A DNA stretch of 48,419 bases from contig NZ_JAEUMO010000095.1 of NCBI RefSeq assembly GCF_016793285.1, positions 1 through 48,419 of the forward strand. Reading direction: 5' to 3'. Both the position numbers and the translations under genes were made by a program. Below are positions 18,937 to 28,200 of the stretch, piece after piece. The notes under the pieces were generated by a model. It did not search any database. It was not told the DNA's origin and saw nothing but the letters and a program-made list of their open reading frames with translations. Numbering within the stretch: the first letter of the stretch is position 1; every line of letters starts with the position of its first letter. This DNA comes from Phenylobacterium sp. (GTDB lineage: Bacteria; Pseudomonadota; Alphaproteobacteria; Caulobacterales; Caulobacteraceae).

Positions 18937-20307
18937 TCACTTCTGCTCGATGGTCGCCGAGTTGCGCAGGTCGCGCATGTAGCGTCGCGCGATCATGCTG
19001 AGCTGCTGACCGCGGAGGCGACGCTCGATCTGCTCCTTGTCCATCTGGCCGCCGCCGGCGGCGCGGCGCGCGCAGACGGCCACCAGGTGCAGGCCCGCGC
19101 TGGTGCGGATGGGGTCGGAGATCTCGCCCACCTGCAGCTTCTCGGCCGCCTCGCGGAACTGCGGGGCGAGGTCGCTGACCTCGGCCTCGCCGAGGTCGCC
19201 CGCCACGACGCCCGGAACCTTGCCGGCCGTGGCCTCGAGGGTGGCGCAGTCCTTGATCTGCGGCTTCAGGGCCACGAGCTTGGTCCGCGCCGCGGCCTCG
19301 TCGTCGGCGCTCGCACCCTGGGCCAGCGGCACGGCCGCCTGCTTCAGGTTCACCAGGGTCGAGGTCCCGCCGGCGCGCTTTTCCTTCAGGTAGAGGATGT
19401 AGACGCCGTCCTTCACCTGGATCGGCTGCGACAACTGGCCGGGGCGCATCTGTTCCAGCACGCCGGCCACCTCGGCGGGCACCTCGCCGGGGCTGACCCA
19501 GCCGGCGTCGCCGCCCGTCGCCGCCGTCGGCAGCGACGAGAACTGCCGGGCCACCGCCGGGAAGGGCGCGCCCTGCTGCATCTGGGAGACGAGCTGCTGG
19601 GCGCCGGCCATCGCCTGCTGCATGCCGCCCACGCGATTGGCGTCGATCAGCACCTCGGCGATGTTGTATTGCGGCTTGGAGGCCTGGGCGCTCATCAGGG
19701 CCTGGGTGGCGGCGATCTGGTCGTCGCCGACCCGCAGGCGCGAGCCGTAGCGGCCCTGGATCCAGCGGCCCCAACTGATGTTGGCGCGGATCTGCTGCTT
19801 CAGGGTCTCGGCGTTGATGCCGCGCGAGGTCAGGTAGCCCAGGAACTGCTGGCGGCTCATGTTGTTGCCCTGAGCCATGCCGTCGATTTCTTCGTTCACC
19901 TCGTCTTCGTCGGCGAGGATGTCGATCTTCTGCTCCTTCTCGACACGGCGCAGCTCCTGGAACTGCAGCCGCTCGTCGACCAGCGAGACCAGCGCCTCGT
20001 GCTGGAACTGGGGCAGGTTCTCCTGGGTGGGCTGGATCCCCGAGGTGGCGATCAGCAGGCGCATGCGCTGCGCCAGGTCGTAGGTCGAGATGATGTCGTC
20101 GTTCACCACGGCGGCGACCGACTCGGAAAGCCCGGTCGGCGGCGGCGCGGACGGCAGGCGCGTGCCCTCGGGGGGCGCCGTGCCCACGGGGCCCTCGGGC
20201 TGCTGCGCCCCGGCCGGAACCGCGGCCCCCAGGAAGACGAGGGGAACGGCGAGCGCGCAGGCGAACGCGGTGTTCCGCGCCGTCGAGCCCGTCAGATAAC
20301 GCATCAT
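18937..20307 (-). CDS. surA: Periplasmic peptidyl-prolyl isomerase/chaperone SurA
   Basis: A 456-residue SurA-type chaperone that escorts outer-membrane proteins across the periplasm. A signal peptide (AFACALAVPLVFLGAA, cut near AGAQ) is followed by a Pro-rich linker. The SurA N-domain starts at SESVAAVVNDDIISTYDLAQ. Two parvulin-like domains follow, roughly at residues 195-300 (FSSLPTAATGGDAGWVSPGE) and 310-410 (GEISDPIRTSAGLHLVAVC). Its position after lptD, itself an outer-membrane client, is the standard one. Confidence 0.95.
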   Translation of the reverse strand: MMRYLTGSTARNTAFACALAVPLVFLGAAVPAGAQQPEGPVGTAPPEGTRLPSAPPPTGLSESVAAVVNDDIISTYDLAQRMRLLIATSGIQPTQENLPQFQHEALVSLVDERLQFQELRRVEKEQKIDILADEDEVNEEIDGMAQGNNMSRQQFLGYLTSRGINAETLKQQIRANISWGRWIQGRYGSRLRVGDDQIAATQALMSAQASKPQYNIAEVLIDANRVGGMQQAMAGAQQLVSQMQQGAPFPAVARQFSSLPTAATGGDAGWVSPGEVPAEVAGVLEQMRPGQLSQPIQVKDGVYILYLKEKRAGGTSTLVNLKQAAVPLAQGASADDEAAARTKLVALKPQIKDCATLEATAGKVPGVVAGDLGEAEVSDLAPQFREAAEKLQVGEISDPIRTSAGLHLVAVCARRAAGGGQMDKEQIERRLRGQQLSMIARRYMRDLRNSATIEQK

Positions 20308-20352
20308 GGACGAGAGTCTCTTCCTTCGTGGGACCGCACAACGATCCCCATA

Positions 20353-22689
20353 TTACCTGCCATTGAATGACCCGCCCAATGTGGCGAGCGTTAGGCGCAC
20401 GGAGACCGACTCACTCGGTAGCAGACGGCCGATGATCGTGTCTTCGCGGCGATAGATCACATCCACCCGCAGGCAGTCGTCCCGATAGAACACGCCCACG
20501 TCGCGGATGACCCAGCTATCCTGCTTCAGGTCGCGGTTGCCGTAGAAGCTGACGCCGTAGTTCTTCGCCAGATAGACCTCGCCGCCGAGATCCAGGTTCT
20601 CGCGCTTCGTGCCGTTGATGTCGAAGTCGTCGGTCAGATAGCGGACGAAGCCCGAGCCGTACTTGTTCGCCGCGTTCAGGCCCGCTTCGAGGCGGTGGAT
20701 GTCGAGGGTGTCGTTGTCCAGCCGCGCCCGGGCGAAGACGCTGAGGCCGCGGACCGGCTGTGCGTCGGCCGCGACGATCCAGTCCGACGCCTTGGTGCGC
20801 AGACCCGAGCGGTTGGTGAAGACCGCGTTCGCCTCGGTGCGGAAGCTGCGCCCGACCAGGAAGTTGGCGCGCCGCCCGTCGTCCCACATCACGCTGGCGC
20901 GGCCGGCGAGGTTGAACCGCACCCCGTCCTCGTAGAGGTCGTAGCCGGGGAACTTGTTCGGACGGAAGAGGGTGGTCTCGTCGAACTCGAAGGCGACGGA
21001 ATCCTCGTTCAGGTAGATCGGGTCGCCCGCCGCGGTGCGCCCGATCACCACCTGCCTGGCGTTGGGCGAGGCGGCGACCTGCGCCACGGGCTCGACGATG
21101 ATCGTCGCGTCGCCGGTGCGCTTGAAGAAGGGATAGCTGAAGTCGATCCCGGCGGTGGCGAGGCCCCGGGTCATCTCGTCCTTGCGGGTGCTGGATCCGA
21201 CGCCCGTCAGGATGTCCTGGATACGATAGGCGTCGGCACGCGCCGTGAGGAACGGCGAGAAACGCATGCCGTTGGCCGCGGTGAACGAGCGGCGCCAGTC
21301 GACCTCGCCGGTCACGCGGGCGCTGTCGAGGCCCGGCAGGCGCTGGGTCAGGTCGGTCTGCGACTGCTCGCGGCTGAGCACCACGGCGCTGGTGTGGACG
21401 CGCAGGCGGCCGCCCGCGAGCGTCTGCGCCGGCTCGTAGTGTCCCTCGATCAGCGGGCCGATCACCGGGAACACGCGGTCGTTCTCGCCCGACGCGAAGC
21501 CGGTCACCGGGTCGATGGCGCCCGGGCGCAGACCCTGGATCGTCATGGCGGCGACCGAGAAGTACGAGCGCTCGTCCTGGCGGATGGAATAGAGTTGGCT
21601 GATCAGCCGCCGGTCGTCGGCGATGTAGGGGCCGCGGCTGATGTAGACCTTGCCGACCTCGTACTTGTCGAAGATCAGATCGTCCGAGGCGCGCTCGGCG
21701 GTGAAGCCCCAGAGCCACTTCTCGTCGATCTGGAACGCGCCGCGGCCGAGAATGTAGCTGCGGTCGGTCGAGGTGCCGCGCAGCTCGTTGCCCTTGCCGT
21801 CGAAGTCGCGGGCGTGGGTGTAGCCGAAGCGGACGTCCACATCGCCCGAGTAGAAGCGCTTGCGGACCTCGCCGTTCAGGAAGGGCGCGATCTTCGAGTT
21901 GATCTGCGGGCTGACGATCAGGTCGGCCGACGGGGAGATCGCCCAGTAGTACGGCTGTTCGTAGGAGACGCCGCGGCGGTCGGAAACCGACGCCTTGGGC
22001 ACCAGGAAGCCCGATGTCCGCTCGGCGTCCGGGTCGGCGTGCCAGAACACCGGCAGGTAGATCGTCGAGACGCCGAACAGTTTGAAGCGCGCGTTGCGGT
22101 AGTAGACGATCCGCCGCTTCTTGTCGCGAACCACCCGCTCGGCCGCGATCGACCAGGTCGGCGTCTTCGGGCTGCCGTCCTTCGCGCAGATCTCGCAGGG
22201 CGTGTAGATCGCCTTGTTGAGCTCCTGGATGTTCTCGTTGCGCTTGGCGGCGCTGGCCGCGGCGATCTTCACGTTCTCCTGCAGCCGGGCCGAGAAGCCG
22301 AGCGCCACGCCGGCCTTCATCTCGTCGTCCAGCACGATCTCGTCGGCGTACTCGGTCGACCCGTCGGTCTCCACGATGACGATGTGGCCGTAGCCGCGGA
22401 TGATCCCGCTCTTGTCGTCGTAGACCAGCTTGTCGGCGCGCAGCGTGCGGCCGTTGTAGCGGACTTCGATGTTCCCGTTGGCGGTCGTCAGGCCCTTCTC
22501 GTCCTCACGGACGACCTCGTCGGCCTCCATGTACATTTCGTCTTTCTGGAGCCCGTCCGCGCTGGGCTTGGCCGGCGCCTGCGGGGCCTGGGCGTGCGCG
22601 CCGCAGGCCCAGAGCAGGGCGACGGCGGCGCCCGCCATGAGGGCGCGCTTGCCTGCCGATCGCGGCATACGCCGACGCGATACCATCAA
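20353..22689 (-). CDS. lptD: LPS-assembly outer-membrane protein LptD
   Basis: A 778-residue protein with a signal peptide (ALMAGAAVALLWACGAHAQ). An OstA/LptA-like jellyroll follows (about residues 50-200, with EADEVVREDEKGLTTANGNI). The long C-terminal beta-barrel contains the LptD segment LPVFWHADPDAERTSGFLVP and ends in alternating strands. With LptE it inserts lipopolysaccharide into the outer leaflet. It lies 77 bases after lptG and 45 bases before surA, so the LPS export genes are grouped. Confidence 0.96.
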   Translation of the reverse strand: MMVSRRRMPRSAGKRALMAGAAVALLWACGAHAQAPQAPAKPSADGLQKDEMYMEADEVVREDEKGLTTANGNIEVRYNGRTLRADKLVYDDKSGIIRGYGHIVIVETDGSTEYADEIVLDDEMKAGVALGFSARLQENVKIAAASAAKRNENIQELNKAIYTPCEICAKDGSPKTPTWSIAAERVVRDKKRRIVYYRNARFKLFGVSTIYLPVFWHADPDAERTSGFLVPKASVSDRRGVSYEQPYYWAISPSADLIVSPQINSKIAPFLNGEVRKRFYSGDVDVRFGYTHARDFDGKGNELRGTSTDRSYILGRGAFQIDEKWLWGFTAERASDDLIFDKYEVGKVYISRGPYIADDRRLISQLYSIRQDERSYFSVAAMTIQGLRPGAIDPVTGFASGENDRVFPVIGPLIEGHYEPAQTLAGGRLRVHTSAVVLSREQSQTDLTQRLPGLDSARVTGEVDWRRSFTAANGMRFSPFLTARADAYRIQDILTGVGSSTRKDEMTRGLATAGIDFSYPFFKRTGDATIIVEPVAQVAASPNARQVVIGRTAAGDPIYLNEDSVAFEFDETTLFRPNKFPGYDLYEDGVRFNLAGRASVMWDDGRRANFLVGRSFRTEANAVFTNRSGLRTKASDWIVAADAQPVRGLSVFARARLDNDTLDIHRLEAGLNAANKYGSGFVRYLTDDFDINGTKRENLDLGGEVYLAKNYGVSFYGNRDLKQDSWVIRDVGVFYRDDCLRVDVIYRREDTIIGRLLPSESVSVRLTLATLGGSFNGR

Positions 22690-22766
22690 CCCTCTCGATC
22701 CCCAGTGCGGCGCCCGGCGGCGTCATTGTTGCAGGCCTGCGATGCATAGCTCCGCGGCCAAACGAT

Positions 22767-23864
22767 TCAACCGTCTTCGGTGTAGCAAAGCAGGGTCACC
22801 CCTGCGAGCAGCGCGACGACCGCAGGGGCCCAGGCGGCGGCGAACAGCGGGATGATGTCGGCCTTGGCCAGCGCCCCCGCGAACTGGTTGAAGAAGAACA
22901 TCACGAAGCCCAGGGCGACGCCGGCCCCGGCCAGCCCCGCGAGGCCGCCCAGGCGGGCCAGGCGCAGCGAGAAGGCGGCGGCCAGGATCGACATGGCGGC
23001 GAAGAGCAGGGGGGTCGCCAGGAGCTGCTGGAACCGCAGGCGGTAGCCGTTGGCCGAGAAGCCGGCCTGCTCGGTCAGTTGGATCGCCTTGGGCAGCCGC
23101 CAGAAGGCGATCGCCTCCGGCGAGGCCAGGCGCTCCATCGCCGCCTCCTCGTCGAGCGTCGAGCGGATGGACAGCGTGTCGGAGCGGATCGACGAATCGC
23201 CGGCCGTCGCCTCGCGCACGTTCTTCAGCCGCCAGTAGCCCGGTTGCAGCGTCGCCTCGCCCGCCTCGAGCCTGCGCCGGAATTCCGGCTGACCGCGCTC
23301 GTTCTTCTCGTAGATGAACAGCGAGACGCCCTTCAGGGTGACCGTGCCGCGCTTCACGTCGCGGTCCCGGGCGTGGATGACGATCTGGGTCTTCTCGTCG
23401 CCCTGGCGCAGCCAGATGTCCTTGGGCTGGTCGCCCAGGTAGTTCTCCATCAGCCGCGCGCGCTGCAGCTCGAACTGCGCGTTCAGCGCCGCGGACAGCG
23501 GGTTCAACCCGCCCACGGCCAGGATCCCCAGCACGAACGCCCCGGCCGCCGACGGCAGGATGAACCGCCAGGCCGACACGCCCGCCGCGCGCATCGCCAC
23601 CAGCTCGCTGCGGCGGTTCAGCGCCACGAACGCGCCGATGCCGCCGAACAGGAAGCAGAACGGCAGGAGGATCTGGATGATCGAAGGGACGCGCAGCAGG
23701 GTCAGCTCGAAGATCTGGTCCGCGCCCACGTCCGCGCGGGTGCCCACCTGACTGGTCAGTTCCACGAACTGGATCAGCAGGATCACCGAGGAGATGATCG
23801 CCAGCGCGCCGGTGACCCCGAGCAGCATGTAGCTCAGCACGTAGCGCTCGATCCGGCCGATCAT
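22767..23864 (-). CDS. lptG: LPS export ABC transporter permease LptG
   Basis: A 365-residue inner-membrane permease of the LptFG pair that, with LptB, extracts LPS from the inner membrane. It has six helices in a 3+3 layout with a large periplasmic jellyroll between them. Motifs include FVALNRRSELVAMRAAGVSA (coupling helix region) and, near the end, GFVMFFFNQFAGALAKADII. Its start overlaps the lptF stop by four bases. It is called LptG rather than LptF from its position and the RRSELVAMRAAG segment. Confidence 0.94.
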   Translation of the reverse strand: MIGRIERYVLSYMLLGVTGALAIISSVILLIQFVELTSQVGTRADVGADQIFELTLLRVPSIIQILLPFCFLFGGIGAFVALNRRSELVAMRAAGVSAWRFILPSAAGAFVLGILAVGGLNPLSAALNAQFELQRARLMENYLGDQPKDIWLRQGDEKTQIVIHARDRDVKRGTVTLKGVSLFIYEKNERGQPEFRRRLEAGEATLQPGYWRLKNVREATAGDSSIRSDTLSIRSTLDEEAAMERLASPEAIAFWRLPKAIQLTEQAGFSANGYRLRFQQLLATPLLFAAMSILAAAFSLRLARLGGLAGLAGAGVALGFVMFFFNQFAGALAKADIIPLFAAAWAPAVVALLAGVTLLCYTEDG

Positions 23865-24997
23865 GCGCGGGCCTCGGTGAGGCGCAGCGAGGTCTTGGTG
23901 ATGTCGATGTAGCGGTTGACCTTCTGGCGGAAGATCTGCGCCAGGGCGGCCCAGGTGGTCACGATCGGCACGGCGTACTGCAGCACGTTGAGCCAGGCGT
24001 TCTCCTCGCAGGCCGCCTGCACCTGGAAGCCGATCAGGCGCACGGCGGCGGCGATGGCCCCCATCATCACGATCCGCCGCCCGTATCCCAGGCGCGAGAA
24101 GCCGCCGCCGATGATGGCGTTCAGCGCCAGCGCCATGAAGGCGATGTTGTAGAGCGGCGAGGCGATCCGCGCGTTGCCCTCGGCCAGCAGGTCCAGGCGG
24201 TTCCGCCGCTCCCAGTCCTGCTGCAGATCGGGGAAGAACAGCTCGTGCAGGTAGCGATCCGAGGGCTTGTAGTGGATGAGCTCGTCCGAGCGGGCCAGCG
24301 GCTCCAGGTCGAAGATGTACTCGTCGAACGTCAGGTAGTTGAGCACGCTGCGGCTCGACAGCTCCTGGTTCGAGCCGTTCTTCATGAACAGGACGGGCCG
24401 CCCCTGGGCGCGGCCGACGCGGCCCTGCTCGGCGGTGTAGGTGCTGGTGGCGCCGTCCGGCTTCACCTGGTGGATGAAGAGGTTGCGCAGGTTGCCCTGC
24501 CCGTCGACGCTCTGGGCGTAGACGGTGAGGCCGGGCGTGGGCTCGGTGAACTCGCCCTCGCGGACCAGGGTGGCGGCGAGGTCCGTCCGCACCTGGAACA
24601 GTTCCTGGCGAAGGGTCCGGAACGACGCCGGCTGGATGAAGATGTTCATCAGCAGCGCCAGGAAGGCGACGGTGGCCGCCAGCCGCATGGCCGGGCTGAT
24701 CACCCGCCAGCGGCTCATCCCGCCGGCGAAGCAGACGACGATCTCCTGCTCGGTATGCAGCCGGTTCAGCGCCACCAGCGCAGCCACGAACACCGCGATC
24801 GGAAGGATCAGGTTGATGAGCTGCGGCATGTAGAGCAGCGTCACCTTCAGGAACACCAGCGCGCTCTGGCGCTGGTTCACGATCAGGTCGAGGCCGGCGA
24901 GGCTCTGCGAAAGCAGCGCGACCGATGTCAGGGCCAGGGTGGTCAGGACCACCGGCCCCGTGAGCTGGCGCAGAAGATAGCGGTCGATCAGGCGCAT
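23861..24997 (-). CDS. lptF: LPS export ABC transporter permease LptF
   Basis: A 378-residue permease, partner of LptG. The N-terminus MRLIDRYLLRQLTGPVVLTT is the standard LptF opening. RLHTEQEIVVCFAGGMSRWR is the coupling region. The periplasmic jellyroll spans about residues 125-260, and three more helices follow. It is the first gene of the leftward string lptF-lptG-lptD-surA-pdxA-rsmA. The intergenic space to the divergent pepA gene (24998-25134) must hold the promoters of both. No strong consensus could be picked there. Confidence 0.94.
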   Translation of the reverse strand: MRLIDRYLLRQLTGPVVLTTLALTSVALLSQSLAGLDLIVNQRQSALVFLKVTLLYMPQLINLILPIAVFVAALVALNRLHTEQEIVVCFAGGMSRWRVISPAMRLAATVAFLALLMNIFIQPASFRTLRQELFQVRTDLAATLVREGEFTEPTPGLTVYAQSVDGQGNLRNLFIHQVKPDGATSTYTAEQGRVGRAQGRPVLFMKNGSNQELSSRSVLNYLTFDEYIFDLEPLARSDELIHYKPSDRYLHELFFPDLQQDWERRNRLDLLAEGNARIASPLYNIAFMALALNAIIGGGFSRLGYGRRIVMMGAIAAAVRLIGFQVQAACEENAWLNVLQYAVPIVTTWAALAQIFRQKVNRYIDITKTSLRLTEARA

Positions 24998-25134
24998 TCT
25001 CTGAAAATCGGATAGCCCGGAGAATTAGCTGCGCCCCAGCGGCGGACCTGTTCTAAACCATGCGTCGCTTCGCCAGACAACCTGACGTCGGCGCGCCCCG
25101 CGGACCCAACGAGAAAGACCCCAAGAGAAGAGAC

Positions 25135-26577
25135 ATGGATATCCAGTTCGTCGCGGCCGGCGCCGCTGTTTCCGGCAGGTCGGCGGTGGCCCGCATCGTC
25201 TTCGAGGGCGACACGCAGGCCGGCGCGGTCGGCCAGGCGGTCGCCGCCAGCCGCTTCACCGGGGCCAAGGGCCAGACCCTCGACATCCTGGCGCCGCAGG
25301 GGGAAGGCGCCGCCCGCCTCGTGCTGGTGGGCGCCGGCCGGAAGGACGCCTTCGACGCGGCGGCCGCAGAGAACGCCGCGGCTGCCGGCTACAACGCCGT
25401 GAAGGCCTCGGGGCTCGAGGTGCTGAGGGTCGAGGGCGCGGCCGCCTTCGCGGCTAACGCCGCCTTCGGCGTGCGCCTCGCCGCCTACCGGTTCGACAAG
25501 TACCGGACCAGGGAGCCGGCCGAGAAGAAGCCCTCCATCGCCAGGACCGAGGTCGTCGCCGACGATCCCGACGCGACGCTGGGCCGCTTCGCCGATTTCG
25601 CCGCCCTGGCCGACGCCATCAGCTTCACCCGCGACCTGGTCTCCGAGCCGCCGAACGTCCTCTACCCCGCCGAGTTCGCCACCCGCGCCAAGTCGCTCGA
25701 GAGCCTGGGCCTCGAAGTCGAGGTCCTCGGCGAGGCCGAGATGATGAAGCTGGGCATGGGCTCGCTGCTGGCCGTCGGCCAGGGCAGCGTGCGCGAGAGC
25801 CAGCTCGTGGTGATGAAGTGGATGGGCGCGGCCGACAGGAGCGCCCAGCCGATCGCCTTCGTGGGCAAGGGCGTCTGCTTCGACACCGGCGGCATCTCGA
25901 TCAAGCCCGCCGAGAACATGGAAGACATGAAGTGGGACATGGGCGGCGCCGGCACGGTCACGGGCGTCATGCATGCGCTCGCGGGCCGCAAGGCCAAGGT
26001 CAACGCCATCGGCATCCTGGGCCTGGTCGAGAACATGCCCGACGGCAACAGCTATCGTCCCGGCGACGTGCTGACCTCCATGTCGGGCCAGACCATCGAG
26101 GTGGTGAACACCGACGCCGAGGGCCGCCTCGTGCTGGCGGACGCCCTCTGGTACTGCCAGGACCGCTTCAAGCCGAAGTTCATGGTCGATCTGGCGACCC
26201 TCACCGGCGCCATCATCATCGCGCTCGGGAACGACTACGCCGGCTGCTACGCCAACAACGAGGAGCTGGCGGCCAACCTGCTCGACGCCGGCAAGGCCGA
26301 GGACGAGGGCCTGTGGCGCATGCCGCTGCCGGCCGCCTACGAGAAGCAGATCGACTCGATGATCGCCGACATGAAGAACACCGGCGGACGTCCGGGCGGC
26401 TCGATCACCGCGGCGCTGTTCCTCCAGCGCTACGTCAACGGCGTGCCCTGGGCGCACCTCGACATCGCGTCGACCGCCTGGAAGAAGCCCTCCAGCGCAC
26501 CGACCGTCCCGGACGGCGCCGTGGGCTTCGGCGTCCGCCTCCTGAACCGCATGGTGCGCGACAAGTACGAGGGGTGA
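25135..26577 (+). CDS. pepA: Leucyl aminopeptidase (M17) PepA
   Basis: A 480-residue cytosolic dizinc aminopeptidase that removes N-terminal residues and acts as a hexamer. The C-terminal catalytic domain shows GKGVCFDTGGISIKP with the metal-binding lysine and aspartate, then the M17 signature NTDAEGRLVLADAL. The N-terminal domain is shorter and less conserved, as usual. I chose ATG 25135, which gives the family N-terminus MDIQFVAAG; an upstream ATG at 25060 adds 25 unlike residues. It is divergent from lptF. Confidence 0.95.
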   Translation: MDIQFVAAGAAVSGRSAVARIVFEGDTQAGAVGQAVAASRFTGAKGQTLDILAPQGEGAARLVLVGAGRKDAFDAAAAENAAAAGYNAVKASGLEVLRVEGAAAFAANAAFGVRLAAYRFDKYRTREPAEKKPSIARTEVVADDPDATLGRFADFAALADAISFTRDLVSEPPNVLYPAEFATRAKSLESLGLEVEVLGEAEMMKLGMGSLLAVGQGSVRESQLVVMKWMGAADRSAQPIAFVGKGVCFDTGGISIKPAENMEDMKWDMGGAGTVTGVMHALAGRKAKVNAIGILGLVENMPDGNSYRPGDVLTSMSGQTIEVVNTDAEGRLVLADALWYCQDRFKPKFMVDLATLTGAIIIALGNDYAGCYANNEELAANLLDAGKAEDEGLWRMPLPAAYEKQIDSMIADMKNTGGRPGGSITAALFLQRYVNGVPWAHLDIASTAWKKPSSAPTVPDGAVGFGVRLLNRMVRDKYEG

Positions 26578-26597
26578 GCGCCTTCCTCTCCCTGGCG

Positions 26598-26629
26598 CCG
26601 TCATCCCCGGGCTTGTCCCGGGGGCCCAT
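26598..26629. repeat. REP-like inverted repeat after pepA
   Basis: CCCCGGG (26605-26611) and CCCGGGG (26617-26623) around CTTGT, preceded by GTCAT. This CGTCATCCCCGGGCTTGTCC form is a widespread intergenic repeat type in alphaproteobacteria. It differs from the CGCTCATC family in the arms and lies between two tandem genes. Confidence 0.55.
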
Positions 26630-26683
26630 GAACACCGTGGTCGGTGAGGGGGCAGGCCGGCGCCGCCTCGGGTGGAACTGAGT

Positions 26684-27376
26684 ATGCGCCTCGTCCTCCT
26701 GCACAGCCCGCTGCTCGGGCCGCTTTCCTGGCGGCGCGTGGCCGAGATCCTGCGCGAGAAGGGCCCGCAGGCCGAGACGCCGGCCTGGCCGCGGCTCTCG
26801 ACACTGGGCGCCGACGGCTACGCGGCGCTCGCCAGCAGCATGGCCGCCACGCTGGCCGGCGGGCCGCCCGCCATCGTCGTCGCGCACAGCGGAGCAGGCG
26901 CCCTGATCCCGTCGGTCGCCGCGCTGGCGAAAGGCGCGCTTGCGGGCGTCATATACTGCGACGCGATCCTGCCGCATCCGGGCCAGTCCTGGTTCGACAC
27001 CGCGCCGCCGAACCTCGCGGGCCAACTGCTGGCGGGCGCCGTGCAGGATGCGCTGCCGTCCTGGGACCGCTGGTGGCCGCCGGGGGCTCTGGAACGGCTC
27101 ATTCCCGACGCCGACGTGCGCACGGCCCTCATCGCCGAACTCGAACCGATCCCCGTCGGCTACTTCGAGGAGCTGGCGCCCGAGCTGGAGCTCGACGCGG
27201 CCACGGCCTACCTCCAGCTCAGCGGCGCCTATGCCGAGGAAGCGGGGATCGCGGGCCGAAAGGGCTGGCCCGTGGTGCGCCTGCCGCTGCATCATCTGGC
27301 GATGCTGACCCACGCCGAAGCGGTCGCCGGCGCGATCCTGTCGCTCGCCGAGCGGCTGGAGGCTCCGCATGGCTGA
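26684..27376 (+). CDS. Alpha/beta hydrolase-like protein
   Basis: A 230-residue cytosolic protein with a weak alpha/beta-hydrolase pattern. It opens with MRLVLLHSPLLGPLSWRRVA, has a nucleophile-elbow-like VVAHSGAGALIPS (about residues 67-79), and ends with a likely catalytic histidine in LPLHHLAMLTH. An acidic partner is not obvious. It resembles the uncharacterised hydrolase-fold proteins found next to holC in Caulobacteraceae. The ATG at 26684 is used. It overlaps holC by eight bases, so the two are coupled. Confidence 0.75.
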   Translation: MRLVLLHSPLLGPLSWRRVAEILREKGPQAETPAWPRLSTLGADGYAALASSMAATLAGGPPAIVVAHSGAGALIPSVAALAKGALAGVIYCDAILPHPGQSWFDTAPPNLAGQLLAGAVQDALPSWDRWWPPGALERLIPDADVRTALIAELEPIPVGYFEELAPELELDAATAYLQLSGAYAEEAGIAGRKGWPVVRLPLHHLAMLTHAEAVAGAILSLAERLEAPHG

Positions 27377-27827
27377 CACGGCCTGCGAGGTCTGGTTCTA
27401 CCACCTGGAGCACACGGGCCTGGACCAGGCGCTGCCCGAACTGCTGGAGAAGACGCTGCAGCGCGGCTGGAAGGCCATCGTCCGCTCGGCGGCCCCGGAT
27501 CGCATCGACCACCTCGACGGCTGGCTCTGGAGCTATCGCGACGAAAGCTTCCTGCCGCACGCGCCGGCCGATGAGCCGAACGCCGCGCGCCAGCCGATCC
27601 TGCTCACGACGGGCATGGAAAACCCCAACGCGGCCGACGCGTTGTTCCTCGTCGATGCGGCCGAAGCCGGCGATCTCTCCGGCTACCAGCGGTGCATCGT
27701 GATCTTCGACGGCGCGGACGAGGGCCAGTTGCAGAACGCCCGCGCCCAGTTCCGGGAGGCCAAGGCCCAGGGCCATCCGGTGTCGTACTGGAAGCAGCAG
27801 GCGCGCGGATGGGAGAAGCAGGCATGA
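27369..27827 (+). CDS. holC: DNA polymerase III subunit chi (HolC)
   Basis: A 152-residue chi subunit, which links the clamp loader to single-strand binding protein at the replication fork. Family segments are VWFYHLEHTGLDQALPELLE near the start, WLWSYRDESFLPHAPADEP in the middle, and RCIVIFDGADEGQLQNARA near the C-terminus. The alphaproteobacterial form is normal in length. It is flanked by a coupled hydrolase gene and a lipoprotein gene (4-base overlap with the latter). In many alphaproteobacteria holC follows pepA, which supports the call. Confidence 0.93.
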   Translation: MADTACEVWFYHLEHTGLDQALPELLEKTLQRGWKAIVRSAAPDRIDHLDGWLWSYRDESFLPHAPADEPNAARQPILLTTGMENPNAADALFLVDAAEAGDLSGYQRCIVIFDGADEGQLQNARAQFREAKAQGHPVSYWKQQARGWEKQA

Positions 27828-28141
27828 GGCGATTGCTGCTGGCGGCGACCCTGACGGCGCTCACGGCCTGTTCCACCGCGCCGCCGCCCGAGCCCGCCCC
27901 GCCACCGCGGCCGGCCCCGGCGCCTGCGCCGCCCCCGCCGCCGCCCGCCGACACCTGCGGCGCCGGCGAACATCAGCATCTCGTCGGCCGCCCCCGCACC
28001 GAAGTCCCGGTCCCGCTCGACCCCGGCAAGCAGCGCGTCGCCTGTACGACCTGCCCGGTGACCATGGACTTCAGCGCCGAGCGCCTGAACTTCTTCTTCG
28101 ACGCCAGGACCGGCCTCATCACGGAAGTCCGCTGCGGGTAA
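27824..28141 (+). CDS. I78-family peptidase-inhibitor-like lipoprotein
   Basis: A 105-residue secreted protein. MRRLLLAATLTALTACSTAP is a lipoprotein signal with the lipobox cysteine at residue 16. It is followed by a long Pro/Ala linker (about residues 19-43) and a compact C-terminal domain starting at DTCGAGEHQHLVGRP. The C-terminal RLNFFFDARTGLITEVRCG matches the potato-inhibitor-I-like I78 family of periplasmic serine-protease inhibitors. Two cysteine pairs may form disulfides. It overlaps holC by four bases and ends just before a palindromic repeat. Confidence 0.8.
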   Translation: MRRLLLAATLTALTACSTAPPPEPAPPPRPAPAPAPPPPPPADTCGAGEHQHLVGRPRTEVPVPLDPGKQRVACTTCPVTMDFSAERLNFFFDARTGLITEVRCG

Positions 28142-28153
28142 CTCCCCAAATCC

Positions 28154-28182
28154 CGCTCATCCCCGCGAATGCGGGATGAGCG
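28154..28182. repeat. Dispersed palindromic repeat, copy C
   Basis: CGCTCATCCCCGCGAATGCG followed by GGATGAGCG, an imperfect palindrome between the convergent lipoprotein and glycosyltransferase genes. Same arms as the copies at 2640 and 14387. Confidence 0.7.
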
Positions 28183-28200
28183 TGGTGGGAAGAGGGCGCT

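Noticed and set aside
20695-22749. A 684-residue open frame opposite lptD.
   Set aside because: Shadow frame of a GC-rich gene; lptD on the other strand is convincing over its full length.
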